Counted from the stretch's first letter, positions 38,718-47,452 are shown. The stretch is DNA of 64,000 bases from Citrobacter sp. On2M (GCF_018035235.1 NZ_WPCV01000004.1:1302001-1366000); one strand, 5' to 3'. The notes: generated by a model from the letters alone, not told the origin. Program-made: numbers and translations.

Positions 38718-38732
38718 AATGTTAACGTTACC
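38718..38732. promoter_or_regulatory. CscR operator 2
   Basis: AATGTTAACGTTACC shares 13 of 15 bases with operator 1 and lies exactly 63 bases from it, about six helical turns, 32 bases before the cscA start. Confidence 0.72.
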
Positions 38733-38763
38733 TTCTACTCAATTCACTGACAGGGACACGCAA

Positions 38764-40200
38764 ATGACGTCATTACTCTTAACGGCCAACAAGGCCCTAA
38801 ACCAGCAAAAAGATCGTATCAATCCGCGCTGGTATCCGTGCTATCACCTCGCCCCTCCGGCGGGCTGGATGAATGACCCTAACGGCCTCTCCTGGTTTGA
38901 TGGTTACTACCATGCGTTCTATCAGCACTATCCGTGGCAACCGGTTTGGGGGCCGATGCACTGGGGCCATGCGCGCAGCCGCGATATGGTGAACTGGGAG
39001 CACCTACCCATCGCACTGGCCCCCGAAGGGCCAGAGGATAAAGACGGCTGTTTTTCCGGTTCAGCGGTGGTTGACGGCAATAAACTGGCCCTGATCTACA
39101 CCGGGCACAAATTCGACGGCGAGGCAAAAGAGGAAAACCTGTATCAGGTGCAATGTCTGGCCACCAGCACCGATGGAGTTCACTTTGAACGCCAGGGCAT
39201 GATTCTGGATACCCCGCAGGGCGTTCACCATTTTCGCGATCCGAAAGTCTGGCGAGAGGGAGACAGTTGGTACATGGTTGTGGGCGCCCGGGTCGATGAC
39301 GTGGGCGAAGTACAGCTCTATCATTCGCAGGATCTGCAGCACTGGCAGTTTGCGAGCACGCTTGCCCAGGCCAATGACGGCATGGGCTACATGTGGGAGT
39401 GCCCGGACCTCTTCCCGCTGGACGATAAGCTCGTCTTCATGTTCTCGCCGCAGGGTATCGCCGCCGACGGCTACGATTACCGTAACCTGTTCCAGAGCGG
39501 CTATATGGTCGGCGAATGGCAGGATAACCATCAGTTCCACGTGACCCACCCCTTCCGGGAGATGGATCACGGGCATGATTTTTACGCCCCTCAGTCATTT
39601 TTCACACCGGACGGTCGCCGCGTGGTGATCGGTTGGCTATCGATGTGGGAGTCGCCGATGCCAGAACAGGCCGACGGCTGGGCGGGCATGCTTACTCTTC
39701 CCCGGGAAGTGACGCTCGATGCAGATTTGCGGCTGCGCATGAACCCGGTCAAAGAGCTGGAGTCATTACGCGGTCAGCTTCATGTCTGGCCGGTCAGCGA
39801 CCTGAACAATCGCACCCTGATGGTAGAAGAACAGGCGCATGCTCTCGAAGTCGAACTGAGCCTCGATATCGCCCGCAGCCACGCTGAACAATACGGCATC
39901 GCGCTGGGTGACGGGCTGCGCGTCTTCGTCGATACCCAGGCTCAGCGTCTGGTGCTGGAACGCCGCTATCCGCAACACGGCCTGTCGGGCTGCCGTAGCG
40001 TACCGCTGCCCGCCAATGATGTGCTGGACCTGCGCCTGTTTATCGATAGTTCGTCGGTAGAAGTCTTTGTTAATCACGGCGAGTACACCCTCAGCAGCCG
40101 TATTTATCCTGAACCGGACGATCGCCAACTGACCTTATTTAGCCAGAACGGACACGCCATTTTTAATAACGGGCATGCCTGGCCGCTCGCCGCCAAATAA
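38764..40200 (+). CDS. cscA: CscA, sucrose hydrolase (invertase, GH32)
   Basis: Cytosolic beta-fructofuranosidase that splits imported sucrose into glucose and fructose. 478 residues from ATG 38764 with AGGGA upstream; a longer frame starting 38656 runs through both operators and is rejected. GH32 catalytic triad: nucleophile Asp in GWMNDPNG (near residue 38), transition-state Asp in FRDPKVW and acid/base Glu in WECPDLF. A five-blade propeller is followed by a C-terminal beta-sandwich with SSSVEVFVNHGEYTLSSR. No signal peptide. First gene of cscA-cscK-cscB, all on the plus strand. Confidence 0.93.
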   Translation: MTSLLLTANKALNQQKDRINPRWYPCYHLAPPAGWMNDPNGLSWFDGYYHAFYQHYPWQPVWGPMHWGHARSRDMVNWEHLPIALAPEGPEDKDGCFSGSAVVDGNKLALIYTGHKFDGEAKEENLYQVQCLATSTDGVHFERQGMILDTPQGVHHFRDPKVWREGDSWYMVVGARVDDVGEVQLYHSQDLQHWQFASTLAQANDGMGYMWECPDLFPLDDKLVFMFSPQGIAADGYDYRNLFQSGYMVGEWQDNHQFHVTHPFREMDHGHDFYAPQSFFTPDGRRVVIGWLSMWESPMPEQADGWAGMLTLPREVTLDADLRLRMNPVKELESLRGQLHVWPVSDLNNRTLMVEEQAHALEVELSLDIARSHAEQYGIALGDGLRVFVDTQAQRLVLERRYPQHGLSGCRSVPLPANDVLDLRLFIDSSSVEVFVNHGEYTLSSRIYPEPDDRQLTLFSQNGHAIFNNGHAWPLAAK

Positions 40201-40230
40201 CCACCCGTCTCACTGCTTTGGGGAAAAATA

Positions 40231-40872
40231 ATGACAATCTGGACGCTCGGAGATGCCGTGGTGGATTTGCTACCGCGCGACAATATGCAGTTTGAAGCCT
40301 GTGCGGGAGGCGCGCCCTTCAATGTGGCCATCGGCGTCGCCCGCCTCGGCCATGACAGCGGCTTTATCGGCCGCGTAGGCAATGACGCCTTCGGCCGCTT
40401 TCTGCACCAAACGCTGGTGACAGCGCAGGTGGACACCAAAAGCCTGGAGTTTGATCCGAAGCGACACACCAGCACCGTACTGGTGTCGCTGGATCCTGAC
40501 GGTGAGCGGCAATTTGATTTTCTGGTCAATCCATCTGCCGATCAGTTTCTCAGCCCGGCGACTCTCGCCCAGGCGATGGCGGCAACTCGACGGGCAGCGG
40601 GCACGTTGAGCTTCGATATCAACCTACGCCCACAGATGTGGGGTAACCAGACGCTGATGTTTGACCTTGTTAGCGAGTTCGCCCGACAGAGTGACATTCT
40701 GAAGAGGTCCGAAGAGGAACTGCTTCGGCTAACCCGAACCGACGATTTCAACAGCGCCTGCGGTGCCCTGGCAACCAGCCAGCGTGGCGCGCTTAGCGCA
40801 TTCCCCAACAGCCAACAGCTGAGCTGCTTTATTCAATCACAACCTTCGCTAAACAGAACGATAAACCCGTAA
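40231..40872 (+). pseudogene. cscK: Fructokinase gene with two internal in-frame deletions
   Basis: 213 codons against about 305 for CscK/ScrK fructokinases. The N-terminal ribokinase fold is normal (WTLGDAVVDLLP, GGAPFNVAIGVARLG, FIGRVGNDAFG). Near residues 108-114 (nucleotides about 40555-40575) the sequence jumps from the NPSADQFL segment to the AATRRAAG helix, skipping about 24 residues. Near residues 172-176 (about 40744-40760) it jumps from the SEEELLRLTRTDDF segment to SACGALATSQRGALSAFP, skipping about 75-100 residues, including the GAGDAF loop with the catalytic Asp. Reading frame is kept but activity is very unlikely. Fructose phosphorylation would need another kinase. Confidence 0.82.
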
Positions 40873-40937
40873 TACCGAGCACGCGTTACGTCGCGGCAGC
40901 AAGACCTTACAATGACCTAATCTGGATTGGAAAAAAC

Positions 40938-42197
40938 ATGAAAATAACGATGCCGTTCAGTAATGATAAATACCGGTATTCCTCCGGGTATCTGCTCTTT
41001 TTCTTTGCCGCCTGGTCGCTGTGGTGGTCTTTTTATGCCATATGGCTAAAAAGCAAATTAGGCCTGTCCGGAACGGAGCTGGGAATGTTGTATGCCGTAA
41101 ACCAGTTTTTCAGCATGCTGTTTATGCTGGGCTACGGTTTTCTGCAGGATAAGCTCGGTACCCGCAAGCCCCTTATCTGGATGATGGGGACTGTCATCAC
41201 GCTCAGCGGTCCGTTCCTGATTTATGTTTATGAACCGCTGCTGGTCTCCAACTTCAAGCTTGGCATGGTACTAGGCGCCATTTTCTTTGGTCTTGGCTAT
41301 CTCGCCGGTTGCGGTCTGGTGGAAAGCTTCGTCGAGAAAGTGAGCCGCAAATTCAACTTTGAATTCGGCACCGCCCGCTTCTGGGGATCGCTTGGCTACG
41401 CCGCAGGGACGTTTGTGGGTGGCATCTTCTTCAGTATCAACCCGCACATTAACTTCTGGTGTGTGTCGGTCATGGGGGTGTTATTCCTGGTGATTAACGT
41501 GGTGTTCAAAACCAACGCACCGGCCCCGGCATCCGCGGATACACGTTCGCCCGAGCCAGACGCGCTGACCCGAAAGGATTTTCTCACCATCTTTAAAGAT
41601 TCGCAGTTCTGGTTTTTCGTTATCTTTGTCGTCGGCACCTGGTCGTTCTATAGCATCTACGATCAGCAGATGTTCCCGGTGTTTTACGCCAGCTTATTTG
41701 ACGACCCTGAACTGGCTCCGCGCGTCTACGGCTACCTCAACTCAGTACAGGTGTTTATGGAAGCCGTTGGCATGGCGATGATTCCATTCCTGATTAACCG
41801 CATTGGGCCTAAATCCGCATTGCTGCTGGGTGGCACAATCATGACCTGTCGAATCCTGGGCTCTGCGTTGTTCACTGATATCTATATTATTTCCTTAATC
41901 AAAATGCTGCACGCGCTGGAAGTCCCACTGTTTGTTATTTCAGTTTTTAAATTCAGCGTCGCAAATTTTGACAAGCGCCTATCGTCAACGATATACCTGA
42001 TTGGCTTTAATATTGCCAGTTCCATTGGCATCATCGTGCTGTCGCTGCCTGTCGGTAAGCTGTTTGATATGGTGGGCTATCAGGAAATTTTCCTGATTAT
42101 GGCCAGCATTGTGGTAATAACGCTGATATTTGGCTTCTTCTCGCTGAGTAAAAAGCATCATCAGCAGGAGGGCGGGAATGAACTCGTAATGGAATAG
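40938..42197 (+). CDS. cscB: CscB, sucrose/proton symporter
   Basis: 419-residue inner-membrane carrier of the oligosaccharide:H+ symporter (LacY) family with 12 helices. The N-terminus SSGYLLFFFAAWSLWWSFYAIWL is reduced here to its mark FFFAAWSLWWSFY; further marks are GYGFLQDKLGTRKPL after helix 2, GLVESFVEKVSRK, FGTARFWGSLGYA and the C-terminal LIKMLHALEVPLF with LacY-like His/Glu. Similar in length to E. coli CscB (415). It begins 65 bases after the cscK remnant with a GGA-rich leader. The order cscA-cscK-cscB on one strand differs from the E. coli csc locus, where cscB-cscK and cscA are divergent. Confidence 0.92.
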   Translation: MKITMPFSNDKYRYSSGYLLFFFAAWSLWWSFYAIWLKSKLGLSGTELGMLYAVNQFFSMLFMLGYGFLQDKLGTRKPLIWMMGTVITLSGPFLIYVYEPLLVSNFKLGMVLGAIFFGLGYLAGCGLVESFVEKVSRKFNFEFGTARFWGSLGYAAGTFVGGIFFSINPHINFWCVSVMGVLFLVINVVFKTNAPAPASADTRSPEPDALTRKDFLTIFKDSQFWFFVIFVVGTWSFYSIYDQQMFPVFYASLFDDPELAPRVYGYLNSVQVFMEAVGMAMIPFLINRIGPKSALLLGGTIMTCRILGSALFTDIYIISLIKMLHALEVPLFVISVFKFSVANFDKRLSSTIYLIGFNIASSIGIIVLSLPVGKLFDMVGYQEIFLIMASIVVITLIFGFFSLSKKHHQQEGGNELVME

Positions 42198-42216
42198 CAA
42201 AGTTTAGTTTATACCG

Positions 42217-42239
42217 CGACAGGGCCACTGGCCCTGTCG
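42217..42239. terminator. Hairpin between cscB and the LuxR-type gene
   Basis: CGACAGGGCCA and TGGCCCTGTCG form an almost loop-less perfect dyad between two convergent genes. There is no T tract; it may act as a terminator or as a binding site. Confidence 0.5.
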
Positions 42240-42275
42240 TACATCCCCAACATCAAGTACAAACTGTCGGTGAGC

Positions 42276-42824
42276 TCAGGCATGTTTCAGCCAGTTCCGG
42301 AAAATTTGCGCTTGCAGTATCCCCTGAAAATCAATCAGCCCAGAGCAACCCAGTTTCTTGATCAAATTCTGCCTGGCCTGATAAATCGTTTTTAAGTGTA
42401 GATTTAACAGGGCAGATATCTCAAAAATGGTTCTCCCCTCCCCTAACTGCGTTAAAATATATTTATCCCGCGCGGTCAATGAGATATTTAGCTCTGATTT
42501 ATTTTCGTGATTACTAGCAAAACCAGTAATATCAATAATAAACTGTTTGAGTGTGGCAACGCTAATATCTATCGGCAATCTGTAAAATGAAATCTCATTG
42601 AGATACTGATACAGATGGCCATCGATCAGCAGCACCAACCGGTGCGTATTCAGATCGTAATTTTGCTTTTTTACCGCCTCAAAGTGATTAGCGGTGAAGA
42701 ACACTAGCCGCGCCTTATCATCTTCAAAAACGATATCGGCAATGATGTTCTTTAATCCTTGTCTGATAAAAATATCATCAACCCATAATTCCGCGTTTCC
42801 AGCATGTTCCTGAATTATGTTCAT
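42276..42824 (-). CDS. LuxR-type helix-turn-helix regulator
   Basis: 182-residue protein with an N-terminal receiver-like or unknown domain (about 1-110, no phospho-acceptor Asp pattern) and a C-terminal LuxR/FixJ helix-turn-helix (about 115-175) with LTARDKYILTQLGEGRTIFE and HLKTIYQARQNLIKKLG landmarks. The overall shape recalls enterobacterial capsule, fimbriae and biofilm regulators such as BglJ and EcpR. It is the last gene after ycgZ-ymgA-ariR and the small 42857 gene on the same strand (32 bases from the latter), so it could extend the BluR-controlled biofilm operon or regulate the nearby pilus genes. Confidence 0.75.
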   Translation of the reverse strand: MNIIQEHAGNAELWVDDIFIRQGLKNIIADIVFEDDKARLVFFTANHFEAVKKQNYDLNTHRLVLLIDGHLYQYLNEISFYRLPIDISVATLKQFIIDITGFASNHENKSELNISLTARDKYILTQLGEGRTIFEISALLNLHLKTIYQARQNLIKKLGCSGLIDFQGILQAQIFRNWLKHA

Positions 42825-42856
42825 TTTTATGGCCCCAATGAAAAATCACCATTGAC

Positions 42857-43072
42857 CTAACCGGGCTGCGCAGTTTTATCGGGCTGAAGATGGGCCAGAA
42901 TCTGCGCATAGATATCGGTTAATATCACATTTTTCTCATTCTTCAACTGCGTACTAAATGCCTGAGCAAGAATATCGTTGTTTATATAACCCTGTTTTAA
43001 CATTACTTTTCGCTCTACATCCTTATATAGCGCGCAGCGGAAAATATAATTCTCCGGAATTGAATTAGCCAT
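42857..43072 (-). CDS. Small protein in the ymgC position
   Basis: 71 residues from ATG 43072, which has a GGGGGG-rich Shine-Dalgarno; the longest frame starts at 43117. It has no membrane segment or signal. Sequence landmarks: PENYIFRCALYKDVERK and LTDIYAQILAHLQP. It lies after ariR, where E. coli has ymgC, but I could not confirm homology from memory, so no symbol is given. The 122-base AT-rich gap before it suggests it may also have its own promoter. Confidence 0.6.
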   Translation of the reverse strand: MANSIPENYIFRCALYKDVERKVMLKQGYINNDILAQAFSTQLKNEKNVILTDIYAQILAHLQPDKTAQPG

Positions 43073-43194
43073 ATCCCCCCATAGAAATGCATTTATAAAA
43101 AAGAGGCTGCTGTGCATAGTCTTAATCTAAAAAGCGAAGCAGTAGAGTTCGCAGCATATAACAAAGTTGATTGTTATATTAATATAATAACAAA

Positions 43195-43461
43195 TTAAAC
43201 GTCATCAGCTGTATAACGCAACACTATTTCCAGGGTTTTTCTTATAATATCAGCCTGGACAACATCAGTTGTCGATTCCAGAGAACCGATCAGGCTTAAA
43301 ATAATGTTTTTATTGTTAACATTATCACCTGCTAAAATAACATTTGTCACCGCCTGACCCAGTACCACAGACTCATCGGCTAAAAGCTCACCGGCATTGT
43401 GGAAATAACTTGATAACGCCTTATCCGCCATAACACTGTGGACATTAATTTCATGAAGCAT
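43195..43461 (-). CDS. ariR: AriR (YmgB), biofilm and acid-resistance regulator
   Basis: 88 residues, as in E. coli, from ATG 43461 behind a GAGG; a frame 27 codons longer is rejected because the E. coli protein starts at the equivalent Met. The helical dimer core is highly conserved: [32 protein letters not shown] (landmark [17 protein letters not shown]) and the C-terminal [17 protein letters not shown]. In E. coli it acts through the Rcs phosphorelay and other regulators to reduce motility and favour biofilm. Confidence 0.93.
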   Translation of the reverse strand: MLHEINVHSVMADKALSSYFHNAGELLADESVVLGQAVTNVILAGDNVNNKNIILSLIGSLESTTDVVQADIIRKTLEIVLRYTADDV

Positions 43462-43495
43462 AGTAACCTCGCTTGTATAGTCTGGAAAATTATCT

Positions 43496-43768
43496 TTAAT
43501 GTAATTTAGGTTTTTTGCTGGCACTGAAATCACTCTCATCAATAGTTCTGTCCGGTTTTATTTTTATTTTGTCCGGATTAAAATTTGTGAATTCATTGAT
43601 AACGCTGTCAATTAGTTGTTTGCGTGTCCTGTCCATTTCACCGGCCCGCATAAGTCGCAATTGCTTAATCAGTACCGTTAAAGAAACGTCTGTATGCATG
43701 CGTAAAATTTCTAGCACAGCCAAACCTGTAATTTCATGTTTCAAGCGTTCACTGTCAGGTTTCTTCAT
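43496..43768 (-). CDS. ymgA: YmgA, connector protein of the blue-light response
   Basis: 90 residues, like E. coli YmgA, with the conserved [14 protein letters not shown] (about 11-24), [14 protein letters not shown] and LIDSVINEF landmarks and a charged, disordered C-terminal tail. With YcgZ and AriR it signals through the Rcs pathway when BluF relieves BluR repression. It lies 42 bases after ycgZ and 34 before ariR. Confidence 0.88.
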   Translation of the reverse strand: MKKPDSERLKHEITGLAVLEILRMHTDVSLTVLIKQLRLMRAGEMDRTRKQLIDSVINEFTNFNPDKIKIKPDRTIDESDFSASKKPKLH

Positions 43769-43810
43769 AACTCCTTCACTACTTACCCATTATCTTATTA
43801 GGGTTTTCAT

Positions 43811-44047
43811 TTATTCAAAAAGCAGGCCGATCAACGCATTGTAATGTTTCTGTTCGTTCTCTCCTGATGCTTTTTCAAGACGATGAAGAAGTTTGGTGCA
43901 CAGTGATTTGCGGCTGAGATTGCGCCCATCTTTTAGGATCTCAGTAACGATTTCGCCCAAGGTTTCCTGCTGGGTAGGAAGATGCGCTTTAGCAAAGTAA
44001 CGAGAAATCGCGCCTGCGGAATCAGTAAGAACAGTATGCTGTTGCAT
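43811..44047 (-). CDS. ycgZ: YcgZ, connector protein of the blue-light response
   Basis: 78 residues from ATG 44047 with GGAGAA upstream; a TTG six codons earlier is not used. Nearly identical to E. coli YcgZ in TDSAGAISRYFAKAHLPTQQ and KDGRNLSRKSLCTKLLHRLE. First gene of the BluR-repressed ycgZ-ymgA-ariR operon, and the upstream region carries a BluR-like dyad. Confidence 0.92.
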   Translation of the reverse strand: MQQHTVLTDSAGAISRYFAKAHLPTQQETLGEIVTEILKDGRNLSRKSLCTKLLHRLEKASGENEQKHYNALIGLLFE

Positions 44048-44103
44048 GTACTTCTCCTGTAACAAAATGCTGGTGAATATTAAGTTTTATAACAGTAGCA
44101 AAG

Positions 44104-44126
44104 TTGTACCGAAAATGTGTACAACG
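44104..44126. promoter_or_regulatory. BluR-like operator at the ycgZ promoter
   Basis: GTTGTAC-N9-GTACAAC is a perfect inverted repeat 57 bases upstream of ycgZ, the dyad style of MerR-family regulators. The same TTGTACAA core occurs at 44213-44220 (before bluF) and twice before bluR. The known E. coli target of BluR is this promoter. Confidence 0.62.
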
Positions 44127-44212
44127 TGATGAATTAATTTTTACCATAATGTGCTAATTGTTTTAAATCAGATAGTTATAATAATTACAACTTACTTAAA
44201 ACACTGAACGCA

Positions 44213-44220
44213 TTGTACAA
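44213..44220. promoter_or_regulatory. TTGTACAA motif upstream of bluF
   Basis: Single palindromic TTGTACAA, 149 bases before the bluF start, in the 321-base region between divergent ycgZ and bluF. Same core as the putative BluR sites. Alone it is weak. Confidence 0.4.
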
Positions 44221-44368
44221 ATCGATCCTCACCCAGGGTAAGCTTTATCTTCATAAGGTCTTTAAAATGTGAAATTAAAGTTAGAATAAAGTATTAAAAT
44301 CACGACATAATCAGGTTTGTCTGATACTGTCCATACTTCTTCTTCCCGCTTATAGTCCCGGAATTTCC

Positions 44369-45580
44369 ATGCTCACAACCATAATTTATCGTAGCCATCT
44401 ACGTGATGACGCACCTCTTAAAGCGCTTGAAGATATGGTGACAGCCGCAAATATTAAAAACAGACTCTCAGATGTTACGGGGATCTTACTCTTTAATGGT
44501 CGCCACTTTTTCCAACTGCTTGAAGGCCCTGAGGAGCAGGTAAAAGAGATCTATCGTTGTATTTGTAATGATCCACGACACCACAATGTCGTTGAGCTGA
44601 TGTGTGATTACGCTCCAGCGAGAAGATTTGGAAAAGTGGGGATGGAGTTATTTGATTTACAAAGACATGAGCGCAATGACGTCCTGCAAGCCGTGCTGAA
44701 TAAGGGAACATCGAAGTTTCAGCTCACCTATGATGACAGGGCATTACAGTTTTTCCGCACATTTGTCCTTGCGACAGACAAGTCGAGCTATTTTGAAATA
44801 CCCGCACCTGATTACTGGAGTTTTATTACCGACAATACTTGTACCCTCCTGGATGAAGACACATTTCCCTCCGATGCAGATTTCAGCTTTGCTTTTCAAC
44901 CTATTATCGATCCTATGTCGCAGCGAGTCATCGCACTGGAAGCGCTTATCCGCGGTAAAGACGGTGATACCCCCACAACATATTTTGGCAGCTTAAAACC
45001 TGAGGATGTGTATTCTGCAGACCTGCAGAGTAAAAAGACAGCCTTTGCGATGGCAAGCGCGCTGGGACTTAATGGCAAAATGTTGTCAGTCAATCTGCTC
45101 CCCATGACCCTGGTAAACGAACCCGATGCAGTGAGTTTTCTTATAGACGAAATCACGGCGCATGGACTGGTACCTGAGCAAATCATTGTAGAGTTTACCG
45201 AAAGTGAAGTTATTTCGCGCTTTGATACGTTCTCGCAGGCCGTGAAGTCACTCAAGGCTGCGGGAATATGTGTAGCGATAGATCATTTTGGCGCAGGTTT
45301 TGCCGGGCTTCAGCTTCTGTCTCGTTTTCAACCCGACCGAATTAAGATCAGCCGCGAGCTCATCACTGATGTGCATAAAAGTGGACCACGGCAGGCCATC
45401 ATTCAGGCAATTATCAAATGCTGCGCTTCACTGGAGATTATGATTTCCGCAGTCGGCGTTGAAAAACCTGAAGAGTGGATGTGGCTTGAATCCGCGGGCA
45501 TTGAAATCTTCCAGGGCAACCTTTTTGCACAAGCCTGCCTGAATGGAACACCGTCTGTTGCATGGCCTGAGAAAAAATAA
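44369..45580 (+). CDS. bluF: BluF (YcgF), blue-light sensor and BluR anti-repressor
   Basis: 403 residues, as in E. coli. The N-terminal BLUF flavin domain (1-95) has Tyr7, Asn31 and Gln49 (FFQLLEGPEEQV) for the FAD photocycle. The C-terminal EAL-like domain (about 150-395) binds BluR in the lit state and is not a phosphodiesterase in E. coli. Here the signature is unusually complete (VIALEALIRG; E. coli has a degenerate one), but later catalytic residues are missing: the DD of DDFG is IDHFG, the KxD motif is RIKIS, and the AEG Glu is SAVGVE. It is therefore still predicted to be inactive toward c-di-GMP. Neighbours ycgZ (divergent) and bluR match E. coli. Confidence 0.95.
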   Translation: MLTTIIYRSHLRDDAPLKALEDMVTAANIKNRLSDVTGILLFNGRHFFQLLEGPEEQVKEIYRCICNDPRHHNVVELMCDYAPARRFGKVGMELFDLQRHERNDVLQAVLNKGTSKFQLTYDDRALQFFRTFVLATDKSSYFEIPAPDYWSFITDNTCTLLDEDTFPSDADFSFAFQPIIDPMSQRVIALEALIRGKDGDTPTTYFGSLKPEDVYSADLQSKKTAFAMASALGLNGKMLSVNLLPMTLVNEPDAVSFLIDEITAHGLVPEQIIVEFTESEVISRFDTFSQAVKSLKAAGICVAIDHFGAGFAGLQLLSRFQPDRIKISRELITDVHKSGPRQAIIQAIIKCCASLEIMISAVGVEKPEEWMWLESAGIEIFQGNLFAQACLNGTPSVAWPEKK

Positions 45581-45722
45581 TTCCTCATCGTTACTAAATT
45601 CAACTAACTGTTCTTTAACAAAAATATCCCCCACACGCCTTCATGTTGAATATAAATTTCAGCATTTGCGCCATACATGATAGTAAAGTAAATCTTAATT
45701 TTGCTAGAATCATATGTCAGTT

Positions 45723-45749
45723 TTGTACAATTTGATGCATGTTGTACAA
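45723..45749. promoter_or_regulatory. Paired TTGTACAA motifs upstream of bluR
   Basis: TTGTACAA at 45723-45730 and 45742-45749, 19 bases apart centre to centre, in the bluF-bluR gap and 54 bases before the bluR start. Suggests BluR autoregulation; not established. Confidence 0.5.
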
Positions 45750-45802
45750 ACTGACAGGAATTGCATATCGGTGACGGAGAATCGGGAATGTTTGGGGGAG
45801 TT

Positions 45803-46534
45803 ATGGCGTATTACAGTATTGGGGATGTCGCAGAACGTTGCGGGATAAATCCTGTCACTCTCCGGGCATGGCAGCGGCGTTACGGTTTACTCAAACCCCA
45901 GCGCAGCGAAGGTGGTCACCGACTCTTTGATGAAGAAGATATCCAACGTATAGAGGAAATAAAACGTTGGATTAACAATGGCACGCCTGTTGGCAAAGTT
46001 AAAGCATTGCTCGAAACCAGCACTCGTGAAACTGACGACGACTGGAATCAACTGCAAGAAGAGATGATGGGCATTCTTCGCATGGTGAACCCGCCGAAAC
46101 TTCGAGCCAAAATTATCTCACTCGGTCGTGTCTACCCAGTTGAAGCATTAATTGATCACGTTTTTCTTCCCGTACGTCAACGGCTGATGCTTGACCATAA
46201 TACATCCCGCATTATGAACAGTATGCTTGACGGCGCATTGATTGAATATGTTGCAACACTGCTGTCTGAGACGCGACGCAAATCAGGGAAAGATGCCATC
46301 CTGATGGCCTGGGATGTTGAAGACAGAACTCGTTTATGGCTCGAATCCTGGCGATTATCGCAATCAGGCTGGCATATTGCCGTGCTTGCTGAACCCATTG
46401 AAACACCAAGACCAGAACTTTTCCCAGGGCAAACGCTTTTTGTCTGGACCGGTATTACGCCAACCCGAAGACAAAATGAGCTGCTACAACACTGGAATGA
46501 GCAAGGTTACAAAGTCATTTTCCACTGTCCGTAA
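45803..46534 (+). CDS. bluR: BluR (YcgE), MerR-family repressor
   Basis: 243 residues from ATG 45803 with GGGGGAG upstream; a frame 14 codons longer is rejected because E. coli BluR starts at [14 protein letters not shown]. An N-terminal MerR helix-turn-helix with [18 protein letters not shown] (about 16-33) and wing GGHRLF is followed by a B12-binding-like C-terminal domain (about 80-240) that docks BluF rather than cobalamin. The C-terminal half is clearly diverged from E. coli while the DNA-binding domain is nearly identical, as expected if the operator is conserved. Confidence 0.93.
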   Translation: MAYYSIGDVAERCGINPVTLRAWQRRYGLLKPQRSEGGHRLFDEEDIQRIEEIKRWINNGTPVGKVKALLETSTRETDDDWNQLQEEMMGILRMVNPPKLRAKIISLGRVYPVEALIDHVFLPVRQRLMLDHNTSRIMNSMLDGALIEYVATLLSETRRKSGKDAILMAWDVEDRTRLWLESWRLSQSGWHIAVLAEPIETPRPELFPGQTLFVWTGITPTRRQNELLQHWNEQGYKVIFHCP

Positions 46535-46907
46535 CTATCGAGGGTGGCCATAACAGCATCATAATGTTGATGACCCCAAAATAGGTGGGTTATCACTTGC
46601 TCATTTTTTCACACTGAAGAGAACAGATCTTACAAATTCTGATTTATGATGCTTATTTTGAGTGCCATCGAACGAATCAATTGTCCCTTTTCACCTGTCT
46701 TAACCCGCGCGTAGCACAGAAAAAAAACAAAATACTCACCCATTGGTATTATTCTTTTGTAGACGCCATCACCTTTTTCGTAAGTAAACTTCATTAGTCC
46801 AACTGGCGTACGCCTAATACTTATTCTAGGGTTAAATCATGTCTTCTTATGCCACATTGTTGTTTTTCTAAGGTAATAAATGTGGTTATTTGAAAAAGGT
46901 ATAGGAT
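46535..46907. other. Gene-free region upstream of the pilus operon
   Basis: About 370 AT-rich bases after bluR with no plausible gene. It should hold the pilus operon promoter. A TTATTCTAGGGTTAAATCATG stretch near 46820 contains no obvious strong promoter, and I see no terminator after bluR. Confidence 0.4.
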
Positions 46908-47438
46908 ATGGCCCTGGTCTTAAACAAACGCTTAATTCTTTGTTGCTGCGCCTTTTCCATTATTCCTGTGGCTCATGCAGCAACCGTTAATGGAACATTT
47001 CAGGTACTGATGACGATTCAAAAGGCCTGTACCGTGACCGCCGGTTCGGCTTCAAATATCACTCTTGGACCAGTGAATACCACGGCAACGAATACTAGCG
47101 CAAGCAACACGATTTCGGTTAATTGCTCAAAGACCACGCCTTATTTTATCGGTCTGGCGCCGTCAGCCGCTAATGGAGGGACGACGACAGGCTCAGGTGC
47201 CATGTCCTCCGTGGCTAATGCTGCCTCCAATACTGATAAAGTGCCCTATCAACTAAATCGTACATCAGCAACAGGTCCGGTGTGGGGGAACACAGCCACC
47301 GACACTGCGCCGGGAAACGGCGTAGCAGCTACGGGGACCGGCCTGGCGCAAATTTATACTGTTTATGCCACCGCACCGAGCGCCAACTTCACTCCTGACG
47401 ACTATGCCGACACGGTAACAGTTAACGTTAACTACTAA
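46908..47438 (+). CDS. Spore-coat-U type major pilin (archaic chaperone-usher)
   Basis: 176-residue secreted subunit: signal peptide ending in VAHA (about residue 24), then one spore-coat-protein-U domain with the usual pair of cysteines (KACTVTA and SVNCSKT) and the C-terminal motif APSANFTPDDYADTVTVNVNY, an alternating donor-strand-type edge. The family includes CsuA/B of Acinetobacter. As first gene with a short single domain it is the probable rod subunit. Ala/Thr/Gly-rich composition. AGGAT lies just before the ATG, a close-spaced Shine-Dalgarno. Confidence 0.85.
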   Translation: MALVLNKRLILCCCAFSIIPVAHAATVNGTFQVLMTIQKACTVTAGSASNITLGPVNTTATNTSASNTISVNCSKTTPYFIGLAPSAANGGTTTGSGAMSSVANAASNTDKVPYQLNRTSATGPVWGNTATDTAPGNGVAATGTGLAQIYTVYATAPSANFTPDDYADTVTVNVNY

Positions 47439-47452
47439 CTTCAGGAAACCAC

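Noticed and set aside
45803-46534. Cobalamin-binding light sensor (CarH-like) reading of BluR
   Set aside because: The C-terminal domain resembles B12-binding folds, but no ExxHxxG-type cobalamin signature was seen, and its partner is BluF.
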